A model generated the notes under the pieces. The model was given only the letters and a program-made list of their open reading frames with translations, was not told where the DNA came from and did no database searches. From Halomonas aestuarii (GTDB taxonomy: Bacteria; Pseudomonadota; Gammaproteobacteria; Pseudomonadales; Halomonadaceae): DNA of 64,000 nt. Positions within the stretch are counted from its first letter, which is position 1; every line of letters starts with the position of its first letter. Shown here in pieces: positions 18,078 to 27,045 of the stretch. The position numbers and the translations under genes are program-made. Location of the stretch: assembly GCF_001886615.1 (NCBI RefSeq), contig NZ_CP018139.1:1612001-1676000 (forward strand). The letters run 5' to 3'.

Positions 18078-19070
18078 TCAGGTCGTCAGCGGAACGGCGG
18101 CACGCTCAAGCAGTGCCACCCAGTTTCGGCCCATGATGCGCTGGACCTCGTCCTCGTCGAAGCCGCGCTGGCGGAGGCCGCCGATCAGGTTGGGAAAGTC
18201 CCGGCTGTCGCGCAGCCAGGCCAGCGGCCGCGGCCAGCCGGCATTGCCGGCGCTGCCCTCGCCGTAGTCCATCTCCTTTGACCAGCGTCCGTTACGCATC
18301 CATTCGAGCACCGAGACCGGCTGCGCCTGGCAGAGGTCGGTGCCCAGGCCCACATGGTCGATGCCCATCAGGTCGACGGTCCGCGCGATCATCTCGCAGT
18401 AAGCCTCGAGGGTGCAGTCCGGCCCATCCTTGAGGTGGAACGGATAGGCCGAGAAGCCCAGCAGGCCGTTCGATTCGGCGATCGCGGCGAGCACGCGGTT
18501 CGACTTGTTGCGCTTGGCCGGGTGGAAGAACGCGGGGTTGGCATGGGAGATGATCACCGGGCGCTCGGAAAGCTCGATGGCCTCGAGGGTGGAGCGCTCC
18601 GCGCTGTGGGACATGTCGATGACCATGCCGACCCGGTTCATCTCACGAATCACCTGGCGGCCGAAGCGCGTGATGCCGCTGTCCTCGGCCTCGTAGCAGC
18701 CGCAGGCCAGCAGACTCTGGTTGTTGTAGGTCAGCTGCATGATCAGCAGGCCCAGCCGGCGCATCACCGCCACCATGTCGATGTCGTCCTCGATCGGCGA
18801 GCAGTTCTGGGCGCCGAGGAAGATCCCCACCTTGCCGGCGGCACGGGCACGCTCGATGTCGCCCGGCTCCAGGACCGGCATGATCAGGTCATGGTGCTGC
18901 TCGAAACGGCGATTCCACTCGCCGATCCGCGACAGGGTCTCCCGGGTGTTCTCGTGATAGACCAGCGTGGCGTGGACGGCGTCGACGCCGCCCTCGCGCA
19001 TCTGCTGGAAGATCTCCCGGGACCAGTTCGAGTACTGCAGGCCGTCGACGGTCAGCATTTGCTTGGACAT
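18078..19070 (-). CDS. Membrane (renal) dipeptidase family hydrolase, M19
   Basis: A 330-aa zinc amidohydrolase-fold protein of peptidase family M19. Typical segments are QLTYNNQSLLACGCYE, GMVIDMSHSAERSTLEA (Asp, His), PVIISHANPAFFHPAKRN and IDHVGLGTDLCQAQ. The usual N-terminal HxD metal motif appears as HATLVYHENT (no Asp), so metal binding may be modified. Start ATG at 19070 follows GAGGAGCG; no signal peptide, so it is likely cytosolic. M19 proteins without dipeptidase activity are known in methylamine-type catabolic clusters of Pseudomonas. Here it lies between an aldehyde dehydrogenase and a BCCT carrier, suggesting C-N bond hydrolysis in a catabolic route. Confidence 0.88.
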   Translation of the reverse strand: MSKQMLTVDGLQYSNWSREIFQQMREGGVDAVHATLVYHENTRETLSRIGEWNRRFEQHHDLIMPVLEPGDIERARAAGKVGIFLGAQNCSPIEDDIDMVAVMRRLGLLIMQLTYNNQSLLACGCYEAEDSGITRFGRQVIREMNRVGMVIDMSHSAERSTLEAIELSERPVIISHANPAFFHPAKRNKSNRVLAAIAESNGLLGFSAYPFHLKDGPDCTLEAYCEMIARTVDLMGIDHVGLGTDLCQAQPVSVLEWMRNGRWSKEMDYGEGSAGNAGWPRPLAWLRDSRDFPNLIGGLRQRGFDEDEVQRIMGRNWVALLERAAVPLTT

Positions 19071-19092
19071 GGAGCGCTCCTCGGGCCTGGAC

Positions 19093-20535
19093 TCAGCGGG
19101 CCTTGACATAGCAGGTCTTGACCACGGTATAGAACTCGCGGGCGTAGCGACCCTGCTCGCGGGGGCCGAAGCTCGAGTCCTTTCGGCCGCCGAAGGGCAC
19201 GTGGTAGTCGGTCCCGGCGGTCGCCAGGTTGACCATCACGCAGCCGGTCTCGGCGCGCGCCTTGAACTCGCTGGCAAGGGCGAGGGAGTCGGTGATGATG
19301 CCGGCGGTCAGGCCGAAGTTCGTGTCGTTGAGCGTCTCGATGGCCTCATCGGCATCGGCGACCTTGATCACGCAGGCAATGGGGCCGAAGACCTCCTCCC
19401 GGTTGATCGCCATGTCGTTGGTGGTGTCGACGAACAGCGTCGGCGTCATGTAGTACCCCGGGGTCTCGCGCTCGAGGCGCTCGCCGCCGTGCACCAGGAT
19501 GGCGCCCTCGGCCTTCGCCCGCTCCACCCAGGCCAGGTTGGACTCGAGCTGGCGGGCATCCGCGACCGGACCGATCTGCACCCCGTCTTCCAGGGCATGA
19601 CCGACCCGGACCGACTTGAGCCTGGCGATCAGCTTGTCGACGAAGGCGTCATGCACCGCCTCGGTGACGATCAGCCGCGAGGAGGCCGTGCACTTCTGTC
19701 CGGTGCCGGAATAGGCGCCGGCGAAGGCCGCCTCCACCGCCAGGTCGAGGTCCGCATCATCGGCCACGATCAGCGCGTTCTTGGAGCCCATCTCCAGCTG
19801 GCACTTCACCAGGTTGCCGGCGGTGGCGGCGGCCACGCGCCGCCCCACGTCCAGCGAACCGGTGAAGCTCAGGGCATGGATGGCGGGGCTCGAGATGAGG
19901 GCGTCGCCGACGCTGCTGCCCGGCCCCATCAGCAGGTTGAAGGTGCCGTGCGGCAGCGACTGACGACTGATGATCTCGGTCAGCGCCCAGGCACTGGCCG
20001 GCACCAGGTTGGCCGGCTTGAAGACCACCGCATTGCCGAAGGCCAGCGCCGGGGCGATCTTCCACACCGCCGTGGCCATGGGGAAGTTCCAGGGGCTGAT
20101 CACGCCCACCACCCCGACCGGCTCGCGGCGGGTATCGATCTCGACGCCGGGGCGCACGGAGTCCACCCGCTCGTCGAGCTGGCGCAGCACCTCGGCGGCG
20201 TAGTAGTGGAAGAACTGGGCCGAGCGGTAGACCTCGCCCACCCCCTCGGCCAGCGGCTTGCCCTCCTCGCGCGCGAGCAGGCGACCCAGCTCGTCCTTGC
20301 GGGCGACCAGCTCGTCGCCGATGGCCATGAGCACGGCATAGCGCTGCTCCAGGCCACTCCTGGCCCACTCGCGCTGGCCCTGCCGGGCCGCGTCGATGGC
20401 CTCGCCCACCTGGGCGATGCCGGCCTGGGCGTAGTGGCCGATCAGGTCATGGGTGTCCGAGGGATTGTGGTTGGCGATGGTGCTCTCGCCCTCGCGCCAC
20501 TGGCCAGCGATGAAAAGCGGATAGGCATTCGACAT
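19093..20535 (-). CDS. NAD(P)-dependent aldehyde dehydrogenase (2-oxoglutarate-semialdehyde-dehydrogenase-like)
   Basis: Class 3-fold aldehyde dehydrogenase, 480 aa. It has the oxyanion Asn in SPWNFPMA, the catalytic Glu in QLEMGSKNA and the catalytic Cys in GQKCTASSRL. The C-terminal stretch FGGRKDSSFGPREQGRYARE followed by FYTVVKTCY resembles alpha-ketoglutaric-semialdehyde dehydrogenases more than betaine-aldehyde dehydrogenases. I base this on the motif, not on a search. Start ATG 20535 with AGGAGG upstream. It is the promoter-proximal gene of the operon controlled, probably, by the divergent LysR gene. Confidence 0.88.
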   Translation of the reverse strand: MSNAYPLFIAGQWREGESTIANHNPSDTHDLIGHYAQAGIAQVGEAIDAARQGQREWARSGLEQRYAVLMAIGDELVARKDELGRLLAREEGKPLAEGVGEVYRSAQFFHYYAAEVLRQLDERVDSVRPGVEIDTRREPVGVVGVISPWNFPMATAVWKIAPALAFGNAVVFKPANLVPASAWALTEIISRQSLPHGTFNLLMGPGSSVGDALISSPAIHALSFTGSLDVGRRVAAATAGNLVKCQLEMGSKNALIVADDADLDLAVEAAFAGAYSGTGQKCTASSRLIVTEAVHDAFVDKLIARLKSVRVGHALEDGVQIGPVADARQLESNLAWVERAKAEGAILVHGGERLERETPGYYMTPTLFVDTTNDMAINREEVFGPIACVIKVADADEAIETLNDTNFGLTAGIITDSLALASEFKARAETGCVMVNLATAGTDYHVPFGGRKDSSFGPREQGRYAREFYTVVKTCYVKAR

Positions 20536-20629
20536 GGGGGACCTCCTGGATAGCGTTGACGGCATCCTAGGAGAGCGGCCATGATAAATATAATCAATAA
20601 ATTCGATAAAACGATCAGGAAGTCTTACC
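20536..20629. promoter_or_regulatory. Divergent AT-rich promoter region (aldehyde dehydrogenase operon / LysR gene)
   Basis: These 94 bp separate the operon from its LysR regulator. A strikingly AT-rich core (about 20580-20615, in a GC-rich genome) contains GATAAATATAATC, a short inverted repeat GAT-N7-ATC of the length expected for a LysR half-site pair. A TATATT on the minus strand could be a -10 element. Promoter function is inferred from composition and position. Confidence 0.55.
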
Positions 20630-21517
20630 GTGCTGCCCGAACTGAAGCTTCACCCGCTTCGCTGCGTGCTGGCCATCATCGACCAGGGGGGCTTCCATGC
20701 GGCGGCCAGGCACCTGCATCGCAGCCAGCCCGCGGTCTCCATGGCGGTGCGCGACCTCGAGGAGCGCCTCGGCCAGCCACTCTTCGAGAAGGGCCATGGC
20801 AAGGCCGGGCTGACCCCCTTCGGGCAGTGGTGCCTGCCGCGCTTTCGCGAGCTGGTGGCCCACCACGATCGGGTCAGCCGTGATGCCCTGGCCATGGCCT
20901 CTCACCAGGCCGGTCGGGTGGACATCGCGACGGTGCCCTCGGTGGCCAGCCGCCTGATGCCGGGCATCCTGGCGAGCTTCGTGAGCGACTACCCGGGCAT
21001 CGAGATCAACCTGCAGGACGGCCACTCCGAGGGGGTCTGCCAGATGGTGCTGGCAGGCGCGGTGGAACTGGGCATCACCAGTCTCTGGCAGGACGAAGAG
21101 GGGCTCGACTTCATCCCGCTGCTGCACGACGACATCGGGGTGGTGTGTCGGGACGATCACCCGCTGGCCGGCCACGAGCGCCTGCACTGGCGCGAGCTGG
21201 CCGGGCATACCCTGATCCGCAACGGCACCTCGCGGCTGCTCGAGGGTTCACGGGCCAGCGCGCTGCTGAAGCACAGCGCGCTGTACATCTCCAACATGAT
21301 CTCGCTGACCGCGATGCTCGAGGCGGGCATCGGCATCACGACCCTGCCGCGCCTGGCCTTCCCGGAGGAGCATGCGCGGCTGCGCTTCGTACCGCTGGCG
21401 GCGCCTCGCCTGGAGCGCCGGATCGGCCTGATCCAGCGGGCCGGCGTCAGCCTCTCGCCGGCGGCAGCGGCCATGCAGCGGCATGTGATGGCCTACCTGG
21501 CAGGCCCGGAAGCCTGA
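20630..21517 (+). CDS. LysR-family transcriptional regulator
   Basis: LysR-type regulator, 295 aa. The winged helix-turn-helix occupies residues ~6-65 (VLAIIDQGGFHAAARHLHRS, then QPAVSMAVRDLEERLG), followed by a periplasmic-binding-like effector domain. The start is GTG at 20630, preceded by AGGAAG. It is divergent from the aldehyde dehydrogenase/dipeptidase/BCCT operon, the classic arrangement for a LysR activator of the adjacent operon. The effector is unknown; it may be the BCCT substrate or a product. Confidence 0.9.
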   Translation: MLPELKLHPLRCVLAIIDQGGFHAAARHLHRSQPAVSMAVRDLEERLGQPLFEKGHGKAGLTPFGQWCLPRFRELVAHHDRVSRDALAMASHQAGRVDIATVPSVASRLMPGILASFVSDYPGIEINLQDGHSEGVCQMVLAGAVELGITSLWQDEEGLDFIPLLHDDIGVVCRDDHPLAGHERLHWRELAGHTLIRNGTSRLLEGSRASALLKHSALYISNMISLTAMLEAGIGITTLPRLAFPEEHARLRFVPLAAPRLERRIGLIQRAGVSLSPAAAAMQRHVMAYLAGPEA

Positions 21518-21708
21518 CCGAAGGGGCCTGACTCGGGGTCCCCCATCGGCCCAGGCTCGACCTCGCGACGGCGAACAGGCATGGTTGTGAACTCGCTTCG
21601 GGATTGTCGCCGCTGCGAAGGGGCAACGACCTCGCCGCGGCGGCGACACTCCGGGAGCCACCACACCACCGAGCGTTCATGGCCCTCTAGGCCGAGGAGG
21701 AAACACCG

Positions 21709-22242
21709 ATGTCGAACCGTCTGACCAGACGCCTGCGCCTGACCGCCCTGCTGTCGCTGCTGGCCTTCGCACCCATGGCCTTCGCCCAGCAGTCGACCTC
21801 GGGAGCGGCTGGCGCTAATGTCCAGACCGAGCAGTTCCGGGACTGGCAGGTACTCTGCCCGCCCGAGGGCCGCCAGGGCGCCTGCACCATGAGCCACCTG
21901 GTCACCAACCCGGACAGCAACGACCCCCTGATGCGGGTGATCGTGGGCTATCCCCCCGAGCTCAACGGGCGGCCGGCGATGACTTTCCTTCTGCCGCTGG
22001 GCGTGCGTCTCGCCGCGGGCCTGCAACTGAGCGTGGGGGGCGGCGAGCCGACCCAGTTCCCCTACCAGGTCTGCATGCAGCAGGGCTGCCGCGCCGACCT
22101 GCCGGTGCCGCCGTCGCTGCTGCGCGACCTGCGCAGCGGCAGCAGCGCGACCCTGAGCCTGGTCGACCCGCGCGGCAACCGCATGGACCTGGACATCTCC
22201 CTGATGGGGTTCACCGATGCCAGCGATCGCATCGCGCCCTGA
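21709..22242 (+). CDS. Invasion-associated locus B (IalB)-family periplasmic protein
   Basis: A 177-aa exported protein of the IalB family, common in alpha- and gammaproteobacteria and of unclear function in free-living species. A signal peptide covers residues 1-26 (RLRLTALLSLLAFAPMAFAQ). Family segments are FRDWQVLCPP, MTFLLPLGVRLAAGLQL and the paired cysteines in FPYQVCMQQGCRADLP, likely a disulfide. AGGAGG lies 8 nt upstream of the ATG. It is a single-gene unit ended by a strong terminator. No link to virulence should be read into the name. Confidence 0.85.
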   Translation: MSNRLTRRLRLTALLSLLAFAPMAFAQQSTSGAAGANVQTEQFRDWQVLCPPEGRQGACTMSHLVTNPDSNDPLMRVIVGYPPELNGRPAMTFLLPLGVRLAAGLQLSVGGGEPTQFPYQVCMQQGCRADLPVPPSLLRDLRSGSSATLSLVDPRGNRMDLDISLMGFTDASDRIAP

Positions 22243-22277
22243 GCGGGGACAGCCCTGAGCAGGTGATCGCCCCGACA

Positions 22278-22311
22278 CGAGAAAGCCCCGGCATCAGCCG
22301 GGGCTTTCTCG
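22278..22311. terminator. Bidirectional terminator between ialB-like gene and mntP
   Basis: A perfect 15-bp stem, CGAGAAAGCCCCGGC and its complement, closes a four-base ATCA loop. It ends in AAAG/CTTT runs on both strands and sits between two convergent genes, so it can end transcription from both sides. Confidence 0.88.
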
Positions 22312-22356
22312 TTGCGGCGGCGCCGACATGCATCCGGCGCCGCCCCGACCATGGGC

Positions 22357-22932
22357 CTACCAGATCCCCATGTGATCCTGCAGGATGGCGGCCCCGATCC
22401 CGATCAGGACGACGCCCCCGAGCAGTTCCGCCCGCTTCCCGATCAGCGCCCCCAGGCGGCGTCCCAGCATCACCCCCAGGGTGGCCATCAGGGTGGTGGC
22501 CAGGCCGATGGCCAGGGCGGTGACGAGGATGTTGGCCTCCATGAAGGCCAGGCCGATACCGACCGTCAGCGCATCGATACTGGTGGTCACGGCCGTGGCC
22601 ACCAGCAGCCATCCGCCATGGCGGCGCGGGAGGTCAGTCGCCTGCGCCGCCGGCTCGGGCGCCGAGAGGCCGGCGAGAATCATGCGTCCCCCCAGCAGCA
22701 GCAGCAGGGCGAAGACCACCCAGTGGTCCCAGGCCTCGATATGGCGGGAGGCCCCGTAGCCCAGCACCCAGCCGATCAGCGGCGTCAAGCCCTCGATCAC
22801 GCCGAAGATCAACCCGGTGCGCAGGGCCTCGCGGAAGCGGGGATGCTTCAGCACGGCTCCCTTGCCGATGGCGGCGGCGAAGGCATCGGTGGACATGGAG
22901 AAGGCCAGCAAGGTAGTGGAAAGCAGCGTCAT
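22357..22932 (-). CDS. mntP: Manganese efflux pump MntP
   Basis: A 191-aa, six-TM inner-membrane manganese exporter. The two family repeats are recognisable: [21 protein letters not shown] near the N-terminus and [19 protein letters not shown] in the second half, each with the conserved Asp used for Mn2+. The ATG at 22932 is chosen because residue 1 then starts the first helix; earlier in-frame codons translate the riboswitch. A long untranslated leader with a manganese riboswitch precedes it, so expression should rise with Mn2+. Confidence 0.92.
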   Translation of the reverse strand: MTLLSTTLLAFSMSTDAFAAAIGKGAVLKHPRFREALRTGLIFGVIEGLTPLIGWVLGYGASRHIEAWDHWVVFALLLLLGGRMILAGLSAPEPAAQATDLPRRHGGWLLVATAVTTSIDALTVGIGLAFMEANILVTALAIGLATTLMATLGVMLGRRLGALIGKRAELLGGVVLIGIGAAILQDHMGIW

Positions 22933-22994
22933 CCTGAAGCGTATCCTGGCCGGGCAGTCACCACGACGGCGCGGAGCGCCCGGCCTGGGGCACC

Positions 22995-23100
22995 GCACCA
23001 TCGATGGTCTCGCCAACCCGGAGGTACACCTGCCACGGCATCTGGCCGACTGTGTTGACAGGCATGCTCACGAGGGCCGTGAGCCGGCTACTCCCCAACG
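22995..23100 (-). ncRNA. yybP-ykoY manganese riboswitch upstream of mntP
   Basis: On the minus strand the leader opens with TTGGGGAGTAGCC (complement of about 23086-23098). Later it contains GCATGCCTGTCAACA and closes with TACCTCCGGGTTGGCGAGACC (complement of about 23006-23026). These match the conserved parts of the E. coli mntP and alx riboswitches. The element lies directly before mntP, the classic target. Structure was judged by eye, not folded. Confidence 0.88.
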
Positions 23101-23124
23101 AGGGTAGTGAGGATCGGCGGAGCG

Positions 23125-23165
23125 TCCCGCCGTCCTCGAGGCGGGAGTATATCAAGAGTTGTTGT
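23125..23165 (-). promoter_or_regulatory. Candidate promoter of the mntP leader
   Basis: On the minus strand TTGATATACTCCCG (about 23143-23157) supplies a good -10 hexamer, TATACT. It lies about 50 bp upstream of the riboswitch core and after the stop of the P-type ATPase gene. No strong -35 is obvious. Confidence 0.45.
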
Positions 23166-23226
23166 TGCCATGCAGCACGTCGGCACCGCCGATGGCGCGA
23201 TATCGCCCCGCCTTGAGGCAGCAGGG

Positions 23227-25551
23227 TCAGCTCGCCCTCAGGTTCACCAGGCGCAGGCGCAGGGCATTGGCGATCACGCTGACCGAGGAGAGCGACATGG
23301 CCGCCGCCGCGATGATCGGCGACAGCAGCAGGCCGGTGAAGGGATAGAGGATGCCGGCGGCGATCGGCACCCCGGCGGCGTTGTAGACGAAGGCGAAGAA
23401 GAGGTTCTGGCGGATGTTGCGCATGGTGGCCCGGGAGAGGCGGTGCGCCTCGACGATGCCGGTCAGGTCGCCGCGCAGCAGGGTCACGCCGGCACTCTCG
23501 ATGGCCACGTCGGTGCCGGTGCCCATGGCCATGCCCACGTCGGCGGTCGCCAGGGCGGGGGCGTCGTTGACGCCGTCGCCGGCCATCACCACCACGCGCC
23601 CCTCGTCGCGCAGCCGCTGCACCACCCGCCCCTTGTCCTCGGGCAGCACCTCGGCCTCCACCTCGTCGATGCCCAGCCGGCGGGCCACCGCCTCGGCGGA
23701 GGTGCGGTTGTCGCCGGTGAGCATGACGACCCGCAGCCCGTCGGCCTGCAGGGCGCGAATCGCCTCCTCCGTGGTCGCCTTGACCGGGTCGGCGATCGCC
23801 ACCAGGCCGGCCAGGCGACCGTCCACGGCGGCGAAGATCACGGTGGCGCCATCGCCGCGCAGCCGCTCGGCCTCGTCCTCTAGCTCGGCCAGGTCCACCG
23901 CCTCGTCCTCCATCAACAGGCGATTGCCGAGGGCGACACGCCGCTCCTCGACCCGGCCCACCACGCCCTTGCCGTTGGGCGAATCGAAGTCCGTGGCCTC
24001 GGAGAGCGCGAGCCCTTCCTCCCTCGCCCTGTCGACGATCGCCTGCGCCAGGGGGTGCTCGCTGCCGCGCTCCAGCCCCGCGGCCAGCCTCAGCAGCTCG
24101 GCGTCGTCGCCGCCCGCGACCGGCCGCAGCTCGGTCACCCGCGGCTTGCCTTCGGTCAGGGTGCCGGTCTTGTCGACCACCACGGTGTCGACCTTCTCCA
24201 GGCGCTCCAGCGCCTCGGCGTCGCGTATCAGCACGCCGGCCTGGGCCCCGCGCCCTACGCCCACCATGATCGACATCGGCGTGGCGAGCCCCAGCGCACA
24301 GGGGCAGGCGATGATCAGCACGCTGACCGCGGCGATCAGGCCGAAGGCCATGGGCGGTGCCGGCCCCCACAGCGACCAGGCGATGAAGGCCAGCGCCGCG
24401 ATCAGCATCACCACCGGCACGAAGACCCCGGCCACCTTGTCGGCCAGCCCCTGGATTGGCGCACGGCTGCGCTGGGCGTTGGCCACCATCTGCACGATCT
24501 GCGACAGCATGGTGTCGCGGCCCACCTTGTCGGCGCGCATGACGAAGGTGCCCTGGCCGTTGATGCTGCCGCCGATCACGCCGTCGCCGGCGGCCTTGCG
24601 CACCGCCAGCGGCTCGCCGGTGACCATCGACTCGTCGACGTTGGAGCGCCCCTCCAGCACCTCGCCGTCCAGCGGCACCTTGTCGCCGGGACGCACGCGC
24701 AGGCGGTCGCCGACCTGCACCCTGTCGAGGGAGACCTCCTCCTCCTGGCCGTCCTCGTCGAGGCGCCGCGCGGTGGCCGGGGCCAGGTCGAGCAGCGCGC
24801 GGATCGCCCCGGAGGTCTTCTCCCGGGCCCGCAGCTCGAGGACCTGGCCCAGCAGCACCAGCACCACGATCACCGCCGCCGCCTCGAAGTAGACCGCCAC
24901 CGAGCCGTCGGCCTGGCGGAAGGTCGCGGGGAAGAGGCCCGGCACGATGGTCGCCAGCAGGCTGTACAGCAGCGCCGCCCCGGTGCCGATGGCGATCAGG
25001 GTGAACATGTTGAGGCGGCGCCGCACGATGGAGCGCCAACCGCGCACGAAGAAGGGTGCACCGGCCCAGGCCACCACCGGGGTGGCGAGCAGCAGCTGGA
25101 TCCAGTTCGAGACCTGGGGCGCGATCAGGTGGTCGAGGCCGAACACATGGCCGCCCATCTCCAGCACCAGCACCGGCAAGGCCAATACCAGCCCGATCCA
25201 GAAGCGCCGGGTCATGTCCTTCAGCTCCTCGGAGGGCCCGGTATCGGCGGTGACCGTCTCGGGCTCCAGGGCCATGCCGCAGATGGGGCAGTCCCCCGGC
25301 CCCTCCTGGCGGATCTCCGGGTGCATGGGGCAGGTGAAGATCGTGCCGGGTGGCGCCGGCTCGGCGGGGCTGTCGTCGCCCTGGTCGCCCTGCAGGTAGG
25401 CGTCAGGATCCCCTTCGAACTTGTGCCGGCACCTGGCGGAGCAGAAGTACCAGGTCTTTCCCCCGTGGGAGGCGCGGTGTTCGGTCCGGTGGGGATCGAC
25501 CTTCATCCCGCAGACGGGATCGGTCACCTCGTGGGCGTGCTGCTGGGTCAT
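23227..25551 (-). CDS. Copper-exporting P1B-type ATPase with YHS and CPMHPE metal-binding domains
   Basis: Inner-membrane Cu+/Ag+ efflux ATPase, 774 aa. Instead of the usual HMA domain, the N-terminus has a YHS domain (residues ~8-53: [14 protein letters not shown]) and a heavy-metal motif TCPMHPEI...DCPICGM (73-92). Then come eight TM helices with the CPC metal site ([10 protein letters not shown]), the phosphorylation site [10 protein letters not shown], the hinge [10 protein letters not shown] and a final YNAAGVP plus MSLSSVSVI. Domain order resembles the SilP/CopB-like lineage. The ATG overlaps the stop of the APC permease by 4 bp. The gene ends the copper operon that begins behind a CueR-like promoter. 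Confidence 0.93.
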   Translation of the reverse strand: MTQQHAHEVTDPVCGMKVDPHRTEHRASHGGKTWYFCSARCRHKFEGDPDAYLQGDQGDDSPAEPAPPGTIFTCPMHPEIRQEGPGDCPICGMALEPETVTADTGPSEELKDMTRRFWIGLVLALPVLVLEMGGHVFGLDHLIAPQVSNWIQLLLATPVVAWAGAPFFVRGWRSIVRRRLNMFTLIAIGTGAALLYSLLATIVPGLFPATFRQADGSVAVYFEAAAVIVVLVLLGQVLELRAREKTSGAIRALLDLAPATARRLDEDGQEEEVSLDRVQVGDRLRVRPGDKVPLDGEVLEGRSNVDESMVTGEPLAVRKAAGDGVIGGSINGQGTFVMRADKVGRDTMLSQIVQMVANAQRSRAPIQGLADKVAGVFVPVVMLIAALAFIAWSLWGPAPPMAFGLIAAVSVLIIACPCALGLATPMSIMVGVGRGAQAGVLIRDAEALERLEKVDTVVVDKTGTLTEGKPRVTELRPVAGGDDAELLRLAAGLERGSEHPLAQAIVDRAREEGLALSEATDFDSPNGKGVVGRVEERRVALGNRLLMEDEAVDLAELEDEAERLRGDGATVIFAAVDGRLAGLVAIADPVKATTEEAIRALQADGLRVVMLTGDNRTSAEAVARRLGIDEVEAEVLPEDKGRVVQRLRDEGRVVVMAGDGVNDAPALATADVGMAMGTGTDVAIESAGVTLLRGDLTGIVEAHRLSRATMRNIRQNLFFAFVYNAAGVPIAAGILYPFTGLLLSPIIAAAAMSLSSVSVIANALRLRLVNLRAS

Positions 25552-26912
25552 GCTCCCTCCTCCTTGCGGTGACTTCCCTTCGCGTCATGCGAAGGGGTGT
25601 GGTGTTCGTTGTCCTGCGCGGGCCGCCGGGCAAGGAACGCGTATTCCGCCACCAGGATGACGGCCATCGCGGCGGCGGCAACGTACAGCACCAGCGGGTC
25701 GGTAGTGGCCTTGACCCAGAGGAAGCCAGCCAACACCACCAGGTCGAGGGCGATCGCGGTCAACAGGATGGCCGGCCGGGCCTTCACCTCCTCGCGCAGA
25801 TGGCGCAGCACCCCCCAGTGGATGGCGATGTCCATGACCAGATAGAAGATGATGCCCAGGGCGGCGATGCGGCTCAGATCAAAAAATGCCGTCAACAGCA
25901 GGCCGAGCACGATCGTGTAGACCAGGGTGTGCTTCTGGATGCTGCCCGGCATATGGAAATGACGATGGGGCACCAGCTGCATCTCGGTCAGCATCGCCAG
26001 CATCCGCGACACCGCGAACACGCTGGCGATGATACCGCCGGCCGTGGCCAGCATGGCGAGCAGGACGGTGAACCAGACGGCGGCCTCCCCCAGGGCGGGG
26101 CGAGCGGCCGCGGCCAGCGAGTAATCCTGCGTCGCGATGATCTCGGCGAGCGACAGGTTGCTGGCGACGGCGAGGCCCACCAGCGCATAGATCACCACGC
26201 ACAGGGCGATCGAGACGATGATGGCCCGGCCGACGTTACGGTGCGGGTCGCGGATCTCGGCGCCGCTGTTGGTGATGGTGGTGAAGCCCTTGAAGGCCAG
26301 GATGCCGAGCGCGGTGGCCCCCAGGAACCCGGAGACGCTGGGCGCCGGCGCCTCGGCCGTCGCCCGGATGCCGAGGGAGTCGGCCACCAGCACCCCCACC
26401 ACGCCGAACAGGATGATGCCACCGATCTTGATGCCCCCCAGCACCGACGCGACGCCCTGGATCAGCTTGTTGGCGGAGAGGTTGATCAGGAAGGCGGCGA
26501 TCAGCAGGCCCACCCCCAGCGACGGCACCCACAGCGACCGGTTGACGCCATCGAACAGCTCCAGGGTGTAGGAGCCGAAGGTTCTCGCCAGGAAGCTCTG
26601 GGCGATCACCATGGAGAAGTACATCAGCAGCGCATGGAAGGCGGTGGGCAGCCTGGGCCCGTAAGCCTTGTGGAGGTACATGCCGATGCCGCCGGCGGAC
26701 GGGTAGGCGTTGGACAGCTTGACGTAGGAGTAGGCGCTGAAGCCGACGATCATCGCCGCCGAGAGGAAGGCCAGGGGGAACAGCTCGCCGGTCATCTCGG
26801 CCATCTGGCCGGTCAGCGCGAAGATGCCGGCGCCGATCATCACCCCGGTTCCCAGGGCGATGGCCCCGGTGAGCGAGAGGCTGTCGGCCTGATACTCGGG
26901 CAATCTATCCAT
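25548..26912 (-). CDS. APC-superfamily permease in copper operon
   Basis: A 454-aa integral membrane carrier of the amino acid-polyamine-organocation superfamily with about 12 TM helices. The TM1 glycine motif [15 protein letters not shown] and [15 protein letters not shown] are typical. The tail is cytosolic and rich in His and charged residues ([19 protein letters not shown]). Start at 26912 follows GATGAGG; an ATG six bases earlier is less well placed. Its stop overlaps the Cu-ATPase start, so the pair is co-translated. Why an APC permease is tied to copper export is unclear; amino acid or thiol supply is one guess. Confidence 0.88.
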   Translation of the reverse strand: MDRLPEYQADSLSLTGAIALGTGVMIGAGIFALTGQMAEMTGELFPLAFLSAAMIVGFSAYSYVKLSNAYPSAGGIGMYLHKAYGPRLPTAFHALLMYFSMVIAQSFLARTFGSYTLELFDGVNRSLWVPSLGVGLLIAAFLINLSANKLIQGVASVLGGIKIGGIILFGVVGVLVADSLGIRATAEAPAPSVSGFLGATALGILAFKGFTTITNSGAEIRDPHRNVGRAIIVSIALCVVIYALVGLAVASNLSLAEIIATQDYSLAAAARPALGEAAVWFTVLLAMLATAGGIIASVFAVSRMLAMLTEMQLVPHRHFHMPGSIQKHTLVYTIVLGLLLTAFFDLSRIAALGIIFYLVMDIAIHWGVLRHLREEVKARPAILLTAIALDLVVLAGFLWVKATTDPLVLYVAAAAMAVILVAEYAFLARRPAQDNEHHTPSHDAKGSHRKEEGA

Positions 26913-27045
26913 GCACACCTCATCTCGTCATGGGACGCGGCACCGCCCGCGTCCGAATGACCGGCGTGGCCGCCGACACGCCCGGGCGATGTTCCCACCT
27001 CGACATGCGGCACCTCTCATCATCGACGACCGGGGCTGCTTCGCG

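Noticed and set aside
21709..22242. IalB-like protein as a virulence factor
   Set aside because: The family is widespread in environmental bacteria and nothing around it suggests invasion functions.
22958..25039. 693-codon open frame on the minus strand over the copper ATPase
   Set aside because: It is the wrong frame of a well-supported P-type ATPase and is rich in Arg and Gly, with no motif.
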